From Triparma columacea (Eukaryota; Sar; Bolidophyceae; Parmales; Triparmaceae), in the NCBI GenBank assembly GCA_030267965.1, contig BRYA01000186.1:3653-43559 (forward strand): a DNA stretch of 39,907 bases, written 5' to 3'. The notes under the pieces were generated by a model. That model did not search any database. It saw only the letters and a list, made by a program, of their open reading frames with translations, and was not told the DNA's origin. Shown here one piece after another: positions 31,678 through 39,907 of the stretch; position 1 is the stretch's first letter; every line of letters starts with the position of its first letter. Position numbers and translations under genes: made by a program.

Positions 31678-34600
31678 CTACTTCTTCTTCAGTGCATTAA
31701 GCTTCGCCAGTTTCTTCTCCTGTATGGCCTTCTGTTTAATCTCCCTTTCCCTCGCTTCCCTTTCCATCGCCTCTTCCATTTCCTTCAGCAGTGTTTCCTT
31801 ATAATCGTCAAACCCCTCAACCCACGGTGTCACACCCTGCTTCTCCACAACCCAGAGCTGGCAGTCGCACTCTTCGATGAGCCTCTGGTCGTGTGTGACG
31901 ACGACGACGCCACCGTTGAACTCTGATATCGCGTCGCATAGTGCGTCGATAGTTTCAATGTCAAGGTTGTTCGTAGGTTCGTCCAGTAGCAAAACGTGTG
32001 GCCTCTGCAAAGAGAGCTCGACGAATACAACCCTAGCCTTCTGTCCCCCCGAGAGGTCCCTCATTTTAACCTCGTGGGCGTGGCCCTCGAGACCGTAACG
32101 GCCGAGCCTGTTTCTGACGGACTGGTAGTCCTCGTCCTGGAACTTGTCACGTAGGAACTCGACTGGGGTCTTACCCATGGGGAGACGGTCGACAAAGTGC
32201 TGGTTGTAGATGCCCATCCTAAGGCGTGGGTTACGGCGGAGGTCACCCCTGGTGGGGTCAATCTCTCCGGTTAGGAGCTTGAGGAGGGTGGACTTTCCCG
32301 CCCCGTTTGGTCCGACGATGCAGATTCGGGAGTCCATGTCGATGCCGAAGTCGACCTCCTTGAAGATGATGGGGTGCTTGGGGGAGTACTGGAACTGGCA
32401 CTTGTTGACTTCGATGATTGGCCTCGAGAGCTCGGGAACTTCGCTGAAGGCAATCTTGACGGTGTAGTCCTTCGGCCTCTTTGTTAGCTCCGCGGCCTGA
32501 GCGGCCTCCTGACCGCTCGCCACGGCGTCGTTCTGCTTCTTCTTGCTCCGAGCCCCAGGTTCCCTGAACTTGTTTTTCTTGACCTGCAGCGGTAAAAGTG
32601 AGGGGGCGTGGAGGGGGGTTTGGGATGATGGTTTGAGAAATTGCTGAGCGGTACGGTTTAAAGCTTGCATGAAATCCCTAAGCCCCAACAATCTTAGCCT
32701 CCCCTTCCCTCCGTATATCCTCACCTCCTCGTTCGCCTTCCCCCTGGAGCTCCCCGACTGTTTGAGTTGTCTGAGTTTCTTCTCCTGTTTCTCCCACTCC
32801 TTCTGCTGCTGTTTCCTCCTCATGGCCTCCATCTTCTTATAAGTGTCGTAGTCCCCCTTGTAGTACTGCAGCTTCAGGTCCTCCAGAGCTATGATCTCCT
32901 GGCAGACGGAGTTCAGGAAGTCCTGGTCGTGGGATACGATGAGGAGGGTCTTCTTCCACTTCTGGAGGTAGTCGTCGAGCCAGATTACCGCGTTGAGGTC
33001 GAGGTGGTTCGTGGGCTCATCGAGCATGAGGAGGGTCGGCTCGATGAAGAGGGCGCGGGCGAGGGAGATTCTGAAGGGATGGTGGGTTTTTGAGGGGTTA
33101 GAGGGGTCGTGGAAGGTTGTCGTCTTGCCATGTTTCATCCCCCTTTCTACCTCACCTCATCCTCCATCCTCCTGAGAATTGTTTCGTAGGTTTGGTTTGC
33201 ATCTCAACATCGAAACCCAGTCCGTACAAAATCCTCCTTGCCTTAGCCTCCGCCCCGTCCGCCCCCATACTGTTAAGTTCTTCGTATACCTCCGCGAGTC
33301 TTGCGCTGACCTTTTCGTCTTCCGACCCCTCGTCTAGCCTCCTGGTAAGTTCCTTCTCCTCCTCCAGGAGTTTCCACCTCTTCTTATCAGCCTTGAGTAC
33401 GGCGTCGACTGCCCTGGTATCGTCAGCCACGACCTCCTGCTCAACGTATAGGAAGTCGACTCTAGGTGGTAGCTGTAGGTCCCCGCTAGCAACCATTTTT
33501 AACAGTGTACTCTTACCCTTACCGTTAGGCCCAACGAGGCCGTACCTTCGACCGTGGACGACGGTGAAGGAAGCGTCCTGGAAGAGTACCTTCCCTGCTG
33601 CTGAGATGTTGAAGGATGGGATTATTACGTCGAGACTGTTGTTCCACTGAGGGTCACTCTTGTTTATGGCGGACTGACTGCAAGCGAACTGACCGCCGGC
33701 GGCGGACTTTGCCATCTCGGCAGCAAGGTACGAGGCCTCCCTGTCGGCTGCTTCGCGAGCCTTCATTAGTTTCTGGAGGTTTGGGGAGTTTATGCAGGAG
33801 CGGTGAGCGAAGCGAGCCGCGGGAAGGGTTTTATTAGAGTTTGAATTGTATCATCATCATCATCATCATCATAATATTTCCAACCAACATATCATCCTCC
33901 ACCCCTCTTACCTTCCTTTCCTTATTGCTAAGTTTCTTCCCGTCCTTTCCATGCGTAGGTACCTCATCCTTCCCTTCCTTAGCTCTCCTTTCCGCCTCAA
34001 GTATAGCCGCTGACTTGTCGCTCCAAACCGCCTCGTCGGGTGCTCCGTAGTACTCCCCCTCATTATCATCATCCCCTTCCACGTCCTCCGACCCCTCGGC
34101 GGTCTGGGCCGACTGGGAAGCTTCTTCGAGGGCCTTTTTTGAAGCCTTCTCCCTTTTCTTTCTAGCCTTCCGTTCCTCCTCTGTCTCGTTCTCCTTCATG
34201 GCTTTACGTAGTGCCTTCTCAGCCTTCTTTCTAGCCTTCTTTTCCTCCTCCGTTTCATCCTCCTCAGGGGGGGGAGGAGGAGTGAGGGAGGTGGAATCCT
34301 TGAGGGCGGCGGCGGCGGCGAGCTTCTCCTCGAGCTTTGATTTCTTCTTCTTCTTCTCTTTCTTTTCCTTCTTCTCCTTCTTATCCTTCTTCAATGTCAG
34401 CGCAGAGAACTCAGAGGTAGGAGGAGATGGGACTTCAGGCTCGGGCTCAGGTTCAGGTTCGGGTTCAGGTTCAGGTTCAGGTTCGGGCTCCTCCTCCTCC
34501 TCCGTAGATTCAGGTTCAGGTTCAGGTTCAGGTTTCTTGTTTTTCTTTTTCATTTTCTTCATCTGGCTCTTTGTCATTTGCCTCGGTGTCTCCTCCTCCT

Positions 34601-35192
34601 CCTCCTCTTCCTCTTCCACTTCCTTCTCCCTCCTTTCCTCAGCCTCCCTGTTTTCTCTCTCCATCTTCTCTAGAGGGTCCTCATCGTCCGAGTCCTGGAG
34701 TGATGCCTTGGGTTGTTTCCCCTTGTTCTTCTTCCCCGCCTTTTTCATTTTCTTCATCTGGCTCTTGCTCATTTGCGCCGGCACCTCCTCCTCCTCCTCT
34801 TCCTCATCTTTAGCCCCTCCATCCCCCTCCTCCTCGTCGCTGTCGTCTTCATACCTCTTCCCCTTCTTCCCCTTTTTACCTCCTCCTTTGGTCTTCCTCC
34901 TTTGCTCCTCCTCCCTTTCCTCCGCTTCCCTATTCTCTCTCTCCATCTTAGCAATAGGGTCCTCATCATCACTATCCTCCTTCCCTTTCCCTCCTCCTCC
35001 TCCTCCTCCACCTTTATTTTTCTTCCCCGCCTTTTTCATTTTCTTCAATTGACTTTTGCTCAGAGTTGGCTCCTCAGCCTTATCCTTCTCCTCGTCTGCT
35101 GTTTGAGGTGGCTCTTGAGGTGAAGGTGAACCTAATGAGTCAAAATAATCATCATCAGAGTCTCCGCGTTTCTTTCCTTTCTTTTTACCCAT
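31678..35192 (-). CDS. ABCF1: ABC-F ATPase, ABCF1/ABC50-like
   Basis: Cytosolic ABC-F protein with two ATPase domains and no membrane segment; ABCF1 acts with eIF2 and ribosomes in translation initiation. Exons 33912-35192, 33156-33772, 32725-33070 and 31678-32583 give 1,049 aa. The 427-aa first exon is a Lys/Glu/Ser-rich extension, including a Pro-Glu run and three copies of (S/T)KSQ(M/L)KKMKK. Each ABC domain shows Walker A (GPNGKGKST; GPNGAGKST), signature (FSGGWRMR; LSGGQKARV) and Walker B (LLMLDEPTNHLDL; VLLLDEPTNNLDI). The characteristic linker helix (YKKMEAMRRKQQQKEWEKQ) lies between them. The extended acidic/basic N-terminus points to ABCF1 rather than ABCF2/3. Convergent neighbours are 74 bp apart at the 3' ends. 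Very confident. Confidence 0.93.
33851..33872. repeat. CAT trinucleotide microsatellite
   Basis: Seven tandem tca/cat units in the first intron (33773-33911) of the ABC-F gene. Confidence 0.9.
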
Positions 35193-35642
35193 TTATGTAC
35201 TATTTAAGGGAGTGTGTGTAGTTGTTAGTGTGTGTAGTTGGATATAGAAGGAAATAATTGGATGCAAAATGTGTGCGGCAGAGAAATGGGTCTTGTGATG
35301 CTCTCATATTTCCTTCTATATGACTTGTGTGACGTATATTATTAGTTGGGGTTCATCCTATACATACATACAACCATATTGATACATATAAACATATATA
35401 TCTAGTATATACAACGAATTAAAAAGGCTTCTACTCACAGCAATTGGGAGGAAAAATGTGAGGAGGAGGGAGAGAGGTGGAAGAGCTTTGGGGGAAGGGT
35501 TCCCACTCAACTTGCACATTTTGGAAAACTAAAACGACCTAACTATTACGAGGAGGACGAAGATTGAAAGCGGATTAATACGACGAATTTGGCCTTTGTG
35601 AAGTGTGACAATGTTAATTTTTTCTCCTCGTTGTATGCTGCG
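35193..35642. other. Spacer between the zinc-finger and ABC-F genes
   Basis: 450 bp, comparatively AT-rich, with catacatacata-like and tatata-like tracts near 35360-35415. It should hold the ABC-F promoter and the zinc-finger 3' UTR. No gene or named element is recognised. Confidence 0.5.
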
Positions 35643-37124
35643 TTACCCAATATCGTGAATATTAGCAAGGTGCTTCTTGATATTGTTTCTTAGCTTCGTC
35701 TTATATTCACAACCATCTTGTGGGCATGAATGCCATGTTACGCCAATGTCGTGTATATTAGCAAGGTGACTCTTGATGCTGTTTCTCTGCTTCGCCTTAT
35801 ATTCACACCCTTCTTGCGGGCATGTATGCCATGTTTCGCCAATATCGTGAATACTAACAAGGTGCTGCTTGATGTTGCCTGCCGTCTTCGCCTTAAATTC
35901 ACACCCTTCTTGCGGGCAAGTATGCCATGTTACGCCAATATCGTGAATACCAGCAAGATGATCCTTGATGCGGCCTCTCTGCTTCGCCTTATATTCACAT
36001 CCTTCTTGCGGGCATGAATGCCAGGTTACGCCAATATCGTGAATACGAGCAAGGTGGTTCTTGATATTGCCTCTCATCTTCGCCTTATATTCACACCCCT
36101 CTTGCGGGCATGTATGCCACTTTACGCCAATGTCGTGAATATTAGCAAGATGTAACTTGATGCTGCTTCTCTCCTTTGTCCTATATTTACATCCCTCTTG
36201 TGGGCATGTATACCATGTTACGTCAATATCGTGAATAAAAACAAGGTGCCTCTTGATGCTGCCTCTCTCCTTCGCCTTATATTCACACCCTTTCTGTGGG
36301 CATGCATGCCATGTTGCGCCAATATTGTGAATATCTGCAAGGTGCCGCTTGATATTTCCTCTCTGCTTCGACTTATATTCACACCCTTCTTGCGGGCATG
36401 TATGCCAGGTTACGCCAATATCGTGAACGTTAGCAAGATGTAACTTGAGCTTGCCTCTATCCTTCGCCTTATAATCACACCCTTCTTGCGGGCATGTATG
36501 CCATGTTACGCCAATATTGTGAGTATTAGCAAGGTGCCTCTTGATGCTGCCTCTATCCTTCGCCTTATATTCACACCCTTCTTGTGGGCATGTATGCCAT
36601 GTTACGCCAATGTCGTGAATATTAGCAAGGTGCCTCTTGATCTTGTTACTCTGCTTCGCCTTATATTCACACCCCTCTTGCGGGCATAAATGCCATATTG
36701 TGCTAATACCGTACTGAGACTTCTTTTCATACCCAGGCTCATCTTCATCATCATCATTTTCACCACCATTACCATCACCATCACAAGAGTCATCGTCCAT
36801 GTCATAGTCTTCTTCGCCATTACCATCCCCATCCCAAGATTCATCGTCGCTCCTGCTGTTAGTTACAACTTCCTCATAACATGGTTGGCATACAAGCAAT
36901 TCATGTCGTACCACGTTTTCCTCTTTAACAAAAACTTCGCTCCCTGATCCAAAGACACCACCTGCTGTCGATGTACTCTTATTCCCTGCTTGAAACTCAG
37001 GAAGGATACCCATGTTCTCCGATCCATCTTCTTCCACCTTGACCCCTTCTACTTTGGTGATACTAGGCGCAAATGTGTTAACGTGCGAGCTGAAATCTAG
37101 ACAATGCGCCGGCGCGGTCGACAT
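35643..37124 (-). CDS. Eleven-finger tandem zinc-finger protein
   Basis: Single-exon 493-aa protein. Residues 1-150 are acidic and disordered (runs of Asp/Glu) with one CQPCYEE segment. The rest is eleven near-identical 32-residue units, W-H-T-C-P-Q-E-G-C-E-Y-K-A-K..., each a C-x4-C-x12-H-x4-H finger joined by the linker HDIGVTWHTC. The usual Phe four residues after the second Cys is replaced by Ala. Aligned to the classical finger, the residues at helix positions -1, 2, 3 and 6 vary between units, while the rest is almost invariant. Examples of the six helix residues plus flank are KDRGSIKR, KQRGRIKD, KTAGNIKQ and KLRNNIKK. DNA binding is likely but unproven; targets are unknown. Confidence 0.85.
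   Translation of the reverse strand: MSTAPAHCLDFSSHVNTFAPSITKVEGVKVEEDGSENMGILPEFQAGNKSTSTAGGVFGSGSEVFVKEENVVRHELLVCQPCYEEVVTNSRSDDESWDGDGNGEEDYDMDDDSCDGDGNGGENDDDEDEPGYEKKSQYGISTIWHLCPQEGCEYKAKQSNKIKRHLANIHDIGVTWHTCPQEGCEYKAKDRGSIKRHLANTHNIGVTWHTCPQEGCDYKAKDRGKLKLHLANVHDIGVTWHTCPQEGCEYKSKQRGNIKRHLADIHNIGATWHACPQKGCEYKAKERGSIKRHLVFIHDIDVTWYTCPQEGCKYRTKERSSIKLHLANIHDIGVKWHTCPQEGCEYKAKMRGNIKNHLARIHDIGVTWHSCPQEGCEYKAKQRGRIKDHLAGIHDIGVTWHTCPQEGCEFKAKTAGNIKQHLVSIHDIGETWHTCPQEGCEYKAKQRNSIKSHLANIHDIGVTWHSCPQDGCEYKTKLRNNIKKHLANIHDIG
35650..36710. repeat. 96-bp coding tandem repeats (eleven units)
   Basis: Eleven tandem 96-bp units encode the fingers. Each carries a landmark such as cttgcgggcatgtatgcca on the plus strand. 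The units remain in register with no frame shift, showing that selection or gene conversion maintains the frame. Confidence 0.9.
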
Positions 37125-37441
37125 GACTCTTGTCTTTATCTAAGGTCCAGTATAAACAGCAAATGTCAAGGAGCAGGAAAAAAAGTACATCCCCCAAATC
37201 TTTTAAGGCCCCATTTTTTGCCTTTTTTGTGCCTTTCCCCCTTTTTCAGGACGCAACGATAGAGAGATCCCTAATAGTATCACAAGAATTCATATAATAC
37301 ATAAACTGAACAAACATAACAAGAAAATAACCCCACCAGAAGACAATCACATTCCCGAACCATCCCAAAAACACAATCAAACAACGCTAATCACGTTCAA
37401 TCACATTCACAACCCCATTAAACCACCATAACTACACAACA
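37125..37441. promoter_or_regulatory. Divergent intergenic region, zinc-finger and OTU genes
   Basis: 317 bp between the two start codons, A/C-rich on the plus strand near 37290-37440. No TATA box or other named element can be supported. Confidence 0.4.
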
Positions 37442-38711
37442 ATGAAACTATACACGCTAACAACCCGTGTATCATCTATATTCCTCGCTCTCTCCACCCC
37501 CCCCGTTGTCCATTCCAATCTCCCTCGTTCAACCTACCCCCCCACCCACGCCTTCAAGCTGACCAACCACACCTCCTCCGGCGTACCCCCCTGGAACCCG
37601 TCCAAGAACATCGAGAGGGACGGATGGATCAAGGGGGAACTACCTGGGTTTAGAGGGGAGTGGGAAGTTAAAGGGAAGGGGGAATTGGGGGGGGAGGAGG
37701 AGGAGGAGGGGGAGGATATTGGGGGGAGGTATAGTGTTGATAGGATGAAGGTGAGATAGAAGAAGAGAAGGGGAAGAGAGGGGGAGAGAGGGGGGAAGCA
37801 AGGGTTTAGAAGGACTCAAAGATATTAGTATTAGAGGTCGTAACCCTAACAAACGAAGGGTCAACCCCAAGCCCCTCTTACCCCCCTCTTACTCCCCTTT
37901 TGCCCCCCTTTTACCCCCCCCCCCCCCCCAACAGTTTGATTCCTTCACCTCCACAGTCCCCTCCTCAACTTGGCCCTCCCCTGATTCCCCCCCCTGGTCC
38001 GTCGTTTTCCGCGCCCGTCAAGTCCCCGGTGACGGTAACTGTCTCTTCCACTCCATCTCCCTCTCCTACCTCCACTGGAAGACTGGTAGGCACTTGGACT
38101 TCCACGAGGACAGCGGAGAGCTTAGGAGGATGAGCGAGTGGATGAGGAAACTCAGCGTCGAGAACATGAGGAGTCCAGTGAGGAGGGGAAGCCTTAGGGG
38201 CGGCTGGAGCGGTAGTACAAGAAAGGGAGTCGGCGGACGTTCTGTAAAAAAATCAAACACTAATCAAGGACCCGAAACACCCTCCCCCGACACCTCGGGT
38301 CCCTCCCTCTACCTACAGGGCGGTCAAAGCATACCCTTAGGGTCCCTCGTCTCCAGCGCCGGCCTCCAGTACAACCTAACATCCTCTGAGTACCTCGACT
38401 GCATGGAGTCAGACAGCACGTGGGGGGGAGGGCCGGAGATCGTTAGCTTGTCAAACGCCCTCCGGGTCCCTATCCACGTCTACGAGCTGTGTTGGGTGGG
38501 GAAGGGTCACCCGAAGCTAAGGGGGGGGGAGAGGGGGGCGGGAAAGTGGGGGGTTCGAAGGATGGCGTGCTTCGGGAGCCCGAAATGGGACAGGAGAGGA
38601 TGCCTGGAAATACTTAGCTGCGACAGCAGGTTCCCGGACCTGGGGAGGGGGAAGGCGAAGGAGGGGAACCACTTTATGTACTTGGAAAGAGTTAAGGGGA
38701 GGGAGGAGTAG
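37442..38711 (+). CDS. OTU-domain cysteine protease with N-terminal signal
   Basis: OTU proteins are deubiquitinating or related cysteine proteases. Exons 37442-37750 and 37935-38711 join in phase 0 (GTGAGA...ACAG) to 361 aa. The start MKLYTLTTRVSSIFLALSTP looks like a signal peptide, which is unusual for OTU enzymes. The catalytic loop is unmistakable: VPGDGNCLFHSISLSYL (Asp and Cys of D-G-N-C). Later come EYLDCMESDSTWGGGPEI with the conserved W-G-x-x-E-I, LSNALRVPIHVYEL, and finally EGNHFMYL with the catalytic His. A Ser/Arg/Gly-rich insertion of about 70 residues separates the Cys region from the WGG motif. Intron 1 contains long C runs. The substrate is unknown; the localisation is inferred. 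Confidence 0.87.
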
Positions 38712-38902
38712 ATAGATGAGAAGAGTTTTTTGTGGTGAGGAAATAAGGCCAGCGGCTTTTGGCATTTTTTTTATTTTGCTGCAGATGAGCCAATAAAAGC
38801 TGTTTAGTTTATGCGCCCCCCCTCTCACTAGCTTATGTTCACATTTCCTTTGCTTGCCCGACCGTGTTTTAAGGACTAAAACCCGGACGTAGTGTTCCTC
38901 CT
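38712..38902. other. Convergent 3' region
   Basis: 191 bp between the stops of the OTU and GILT genes, which converge here. An aataaaag string on the plus strand (near 38791) may be a polyadenylation signal for the OTU gene. Confidence 0.35.
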
Positions 38903-39636
38903 TTACATAACCATTGCGGTCTTGCAGGCGTCACCTCCATCACCACCCTTGGCCGCGTAAGCGTCGCAGACGGCCTTCTGAAGGTCGTGCGACGAGTTAT
39001 CGTAAAGTTCCCCGTCCACGACGATCCAGGGGGTGTACTCATGGTCGGCCGGGGTCAACTCAGAGTTGGACACCTGCAAATCCCAAGCACGGTCGGGGTC
39101 GTCGTGGCACGTCTTGATCACGCCGAAGTCCAAACCAGCGGACTCGGCGCAGGCCTCGAAGGACGAGTCCTGCGACATCTTGAACTGCGTAGGAATGGCA
39201 GCCACGCAGCCGACGAAGGGTAGGAAGTCGTCCTGGTCTGGGTAGATGTCGATCGCGCACTGCTCGTAGGAGTTCGCGAAGCACTCGGTGTCGCCGTGCT
39301 GGCAGGTCACGGTCTTTGCGTCTAGGTCGATCTTGGCGTTCCCGAAGGGAACGTAGGTGACCTTCATGATGTCTTTCATACCGGGGATGGAGGCGGTGGG
39401 GATGAGGTAGTCGGTCACGAAACCCTCGCAACTAGGACAGAGAGCCTCGACGCAGACAAGAACCTCGCTGGGTTTGAGGAGATATTAAAGGGTTAGTAGT
39501 TGATTGCCCACCGTACGACAATGTTGAAGCAGGAAAAGTTGCCATTCAATGGAAGGAGAACGACCACTTACACGGGATCAGTTGCCGCAATGGCGGAACC
39601 GGCGACGAGGGAAAGAATGGCGGCTACGAACTTCAT
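38903..39636 (-). CDS. GILT-family thiol reductase
   Basis: Gamma-interferon-inducible lysosomal thiol reductase family: soluble enzymes that reduce protein disulfides in acidic or secretory compartments. Exons 39572-39636 and 38903-39467 join in phase 2 to 209 aa. The signal peptide is MKFVAAILSLVAGSAIAA. The active site CPSC (C-x-x-C) is in VLVCVEALCPSCEGFV. The GILT signature CQHG-x2-EC-x2-N-x4-C is intact (CQHGDTECFANSYEQC). A C-terminal cis-Pro-like segment, EYTPWIVVDGELYD, fits the thioredoxin fold. Size matches single-domain GILT. The role in a microalga is unknown; vacuolar proteolysis is plausible. Confidence 0.93.
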
Positions 39637-39907
39637 TTTGATTTGCTATTTTTGTGTGCAAAAGAGAGGGAGAGAATAGGCAAAAGGAAAGGGAGAAACG
39701 AGGCGCAAAACAAGTTCTCCTTTTCTAGTTTTGAAGCTTTAAATCCGTTTATTGTCACAGCGCGCCGTATAATCGGAGTTTATATTATTTCATTTGTATA
39801 ATTTGACCTACACATTCGAGGTTAACAAGGTAAGGAGGTTAATAACTGCCTTTCCGAGGTCGTAGGGGGGGGGGGTGGGGATCTGCATTTTTTGTTCTTA
39901 TCAGATC
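39637..39907. other. Upstream region of the GILT gene to the window end
   Basis: Probable promoter and 5' UTR of the GILT gene. Beyond about 39760 no gene is seen; a G10 run occurs near 39866. Confidence 0.4.

Noticed and set aside
34198..35052. Plus-strand 284-aa Ser/Phe-rich frame
   Set aside because: Antisense shadow of the Lys/Glu/Asp-rich first exon of the ABC-F gene, which has a complete family match.
35650..36710. Regular 96-bp repeats considered as a CRISPR array
   Set aside because: The repeats are coding, contiguous, in one frame and encode zinc fingers in a eukaryotic genome; there are no unique spacers.

Overview
This is nuclear DNA from a eukaryote. Genes on both strands are interrupted by short GT-AG introns (mostly about 35-250 nt), and the encoded proteins are eukaryotic: RPA1, an RPA-interacting protein, IST1, a GILT thiol reductase, NAA40, TMEM260/DUF2723, ABCF1, OTU and SLC25. 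Several proteins begin with a signal peptide ending in an ASAF-like Phe motif, the plastid-import signature of algae with secondary red plastids. One of these is a CbbY-type phosphatase, a helper of red-type Rubisco. Together with the very compact layout this suggests a small photosynthetic stramenopile, perhaps a bolidophyte/Parmales alga. That placement is inference; no database was searched.

Layout. 1-4377 (-): the partial 3' portion of a START-like protein gene, whose 5' side appears to be built from a tandem array of tiny in-phase exons embedded in imperfect repeats and GC-rich 24-bp minisatellites. 4378-6068: repeat-bearing DNA without a supportable gene. 6069-8352 (-): RPA1, head to head with 8668-9718 (+), an RPA-interacting protein (RPAIN-like). 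9993-11321 (+): IST1. 11401-13184 (-): EamA/DMT transporter. 13364-14619 (+): mitochondrial-carrier-family protein of SAM-carrier type. 14745-15203 (-): unknown ORF beside an AT-rich island. 15866-17226 (+): NAA40-like acetyltransferase. 17305-20039 (-): TMEM260/DUF2723 protein. 20146-21632 (-): ArgC, head to head with 21822-23460 (+), a Gfo/Idh/MocA oxidoreductase. 23701-24759 (+): coiled-coil protein. 25090-29023 (+): 1,232-aa IQ-ankyrin protein. 29082-30531 (-): SAP-CbbY phosphatase, head to head with 30821-31603 (+), an SRPBCC-like protein. 31678-35192 (-): ABCF1. 35643-37124 (-): 11-finger zinc-finger protein, head to head with 37442-38711 (+), an OTU protease. 38903-39636 (-): GILT-family thiol reductase.

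Exon structures were assembled by hand. For each multi-exon gene I required GT-AG borders, matching intron phase and an uninterrupted frame. All models other than the START gene close exactly, from ATG to stop. The functions are mostly independent housekeeping roles. The one obvious functional pairing is RPA1 with RPAIN behind a shared 315-bp intergenic region. The most unusual elements are the mini-exon array, the zinc-finger gene whose repeats differ mainly at DNA-contact positions, and the SAP domain fused to a plastid CbbY.
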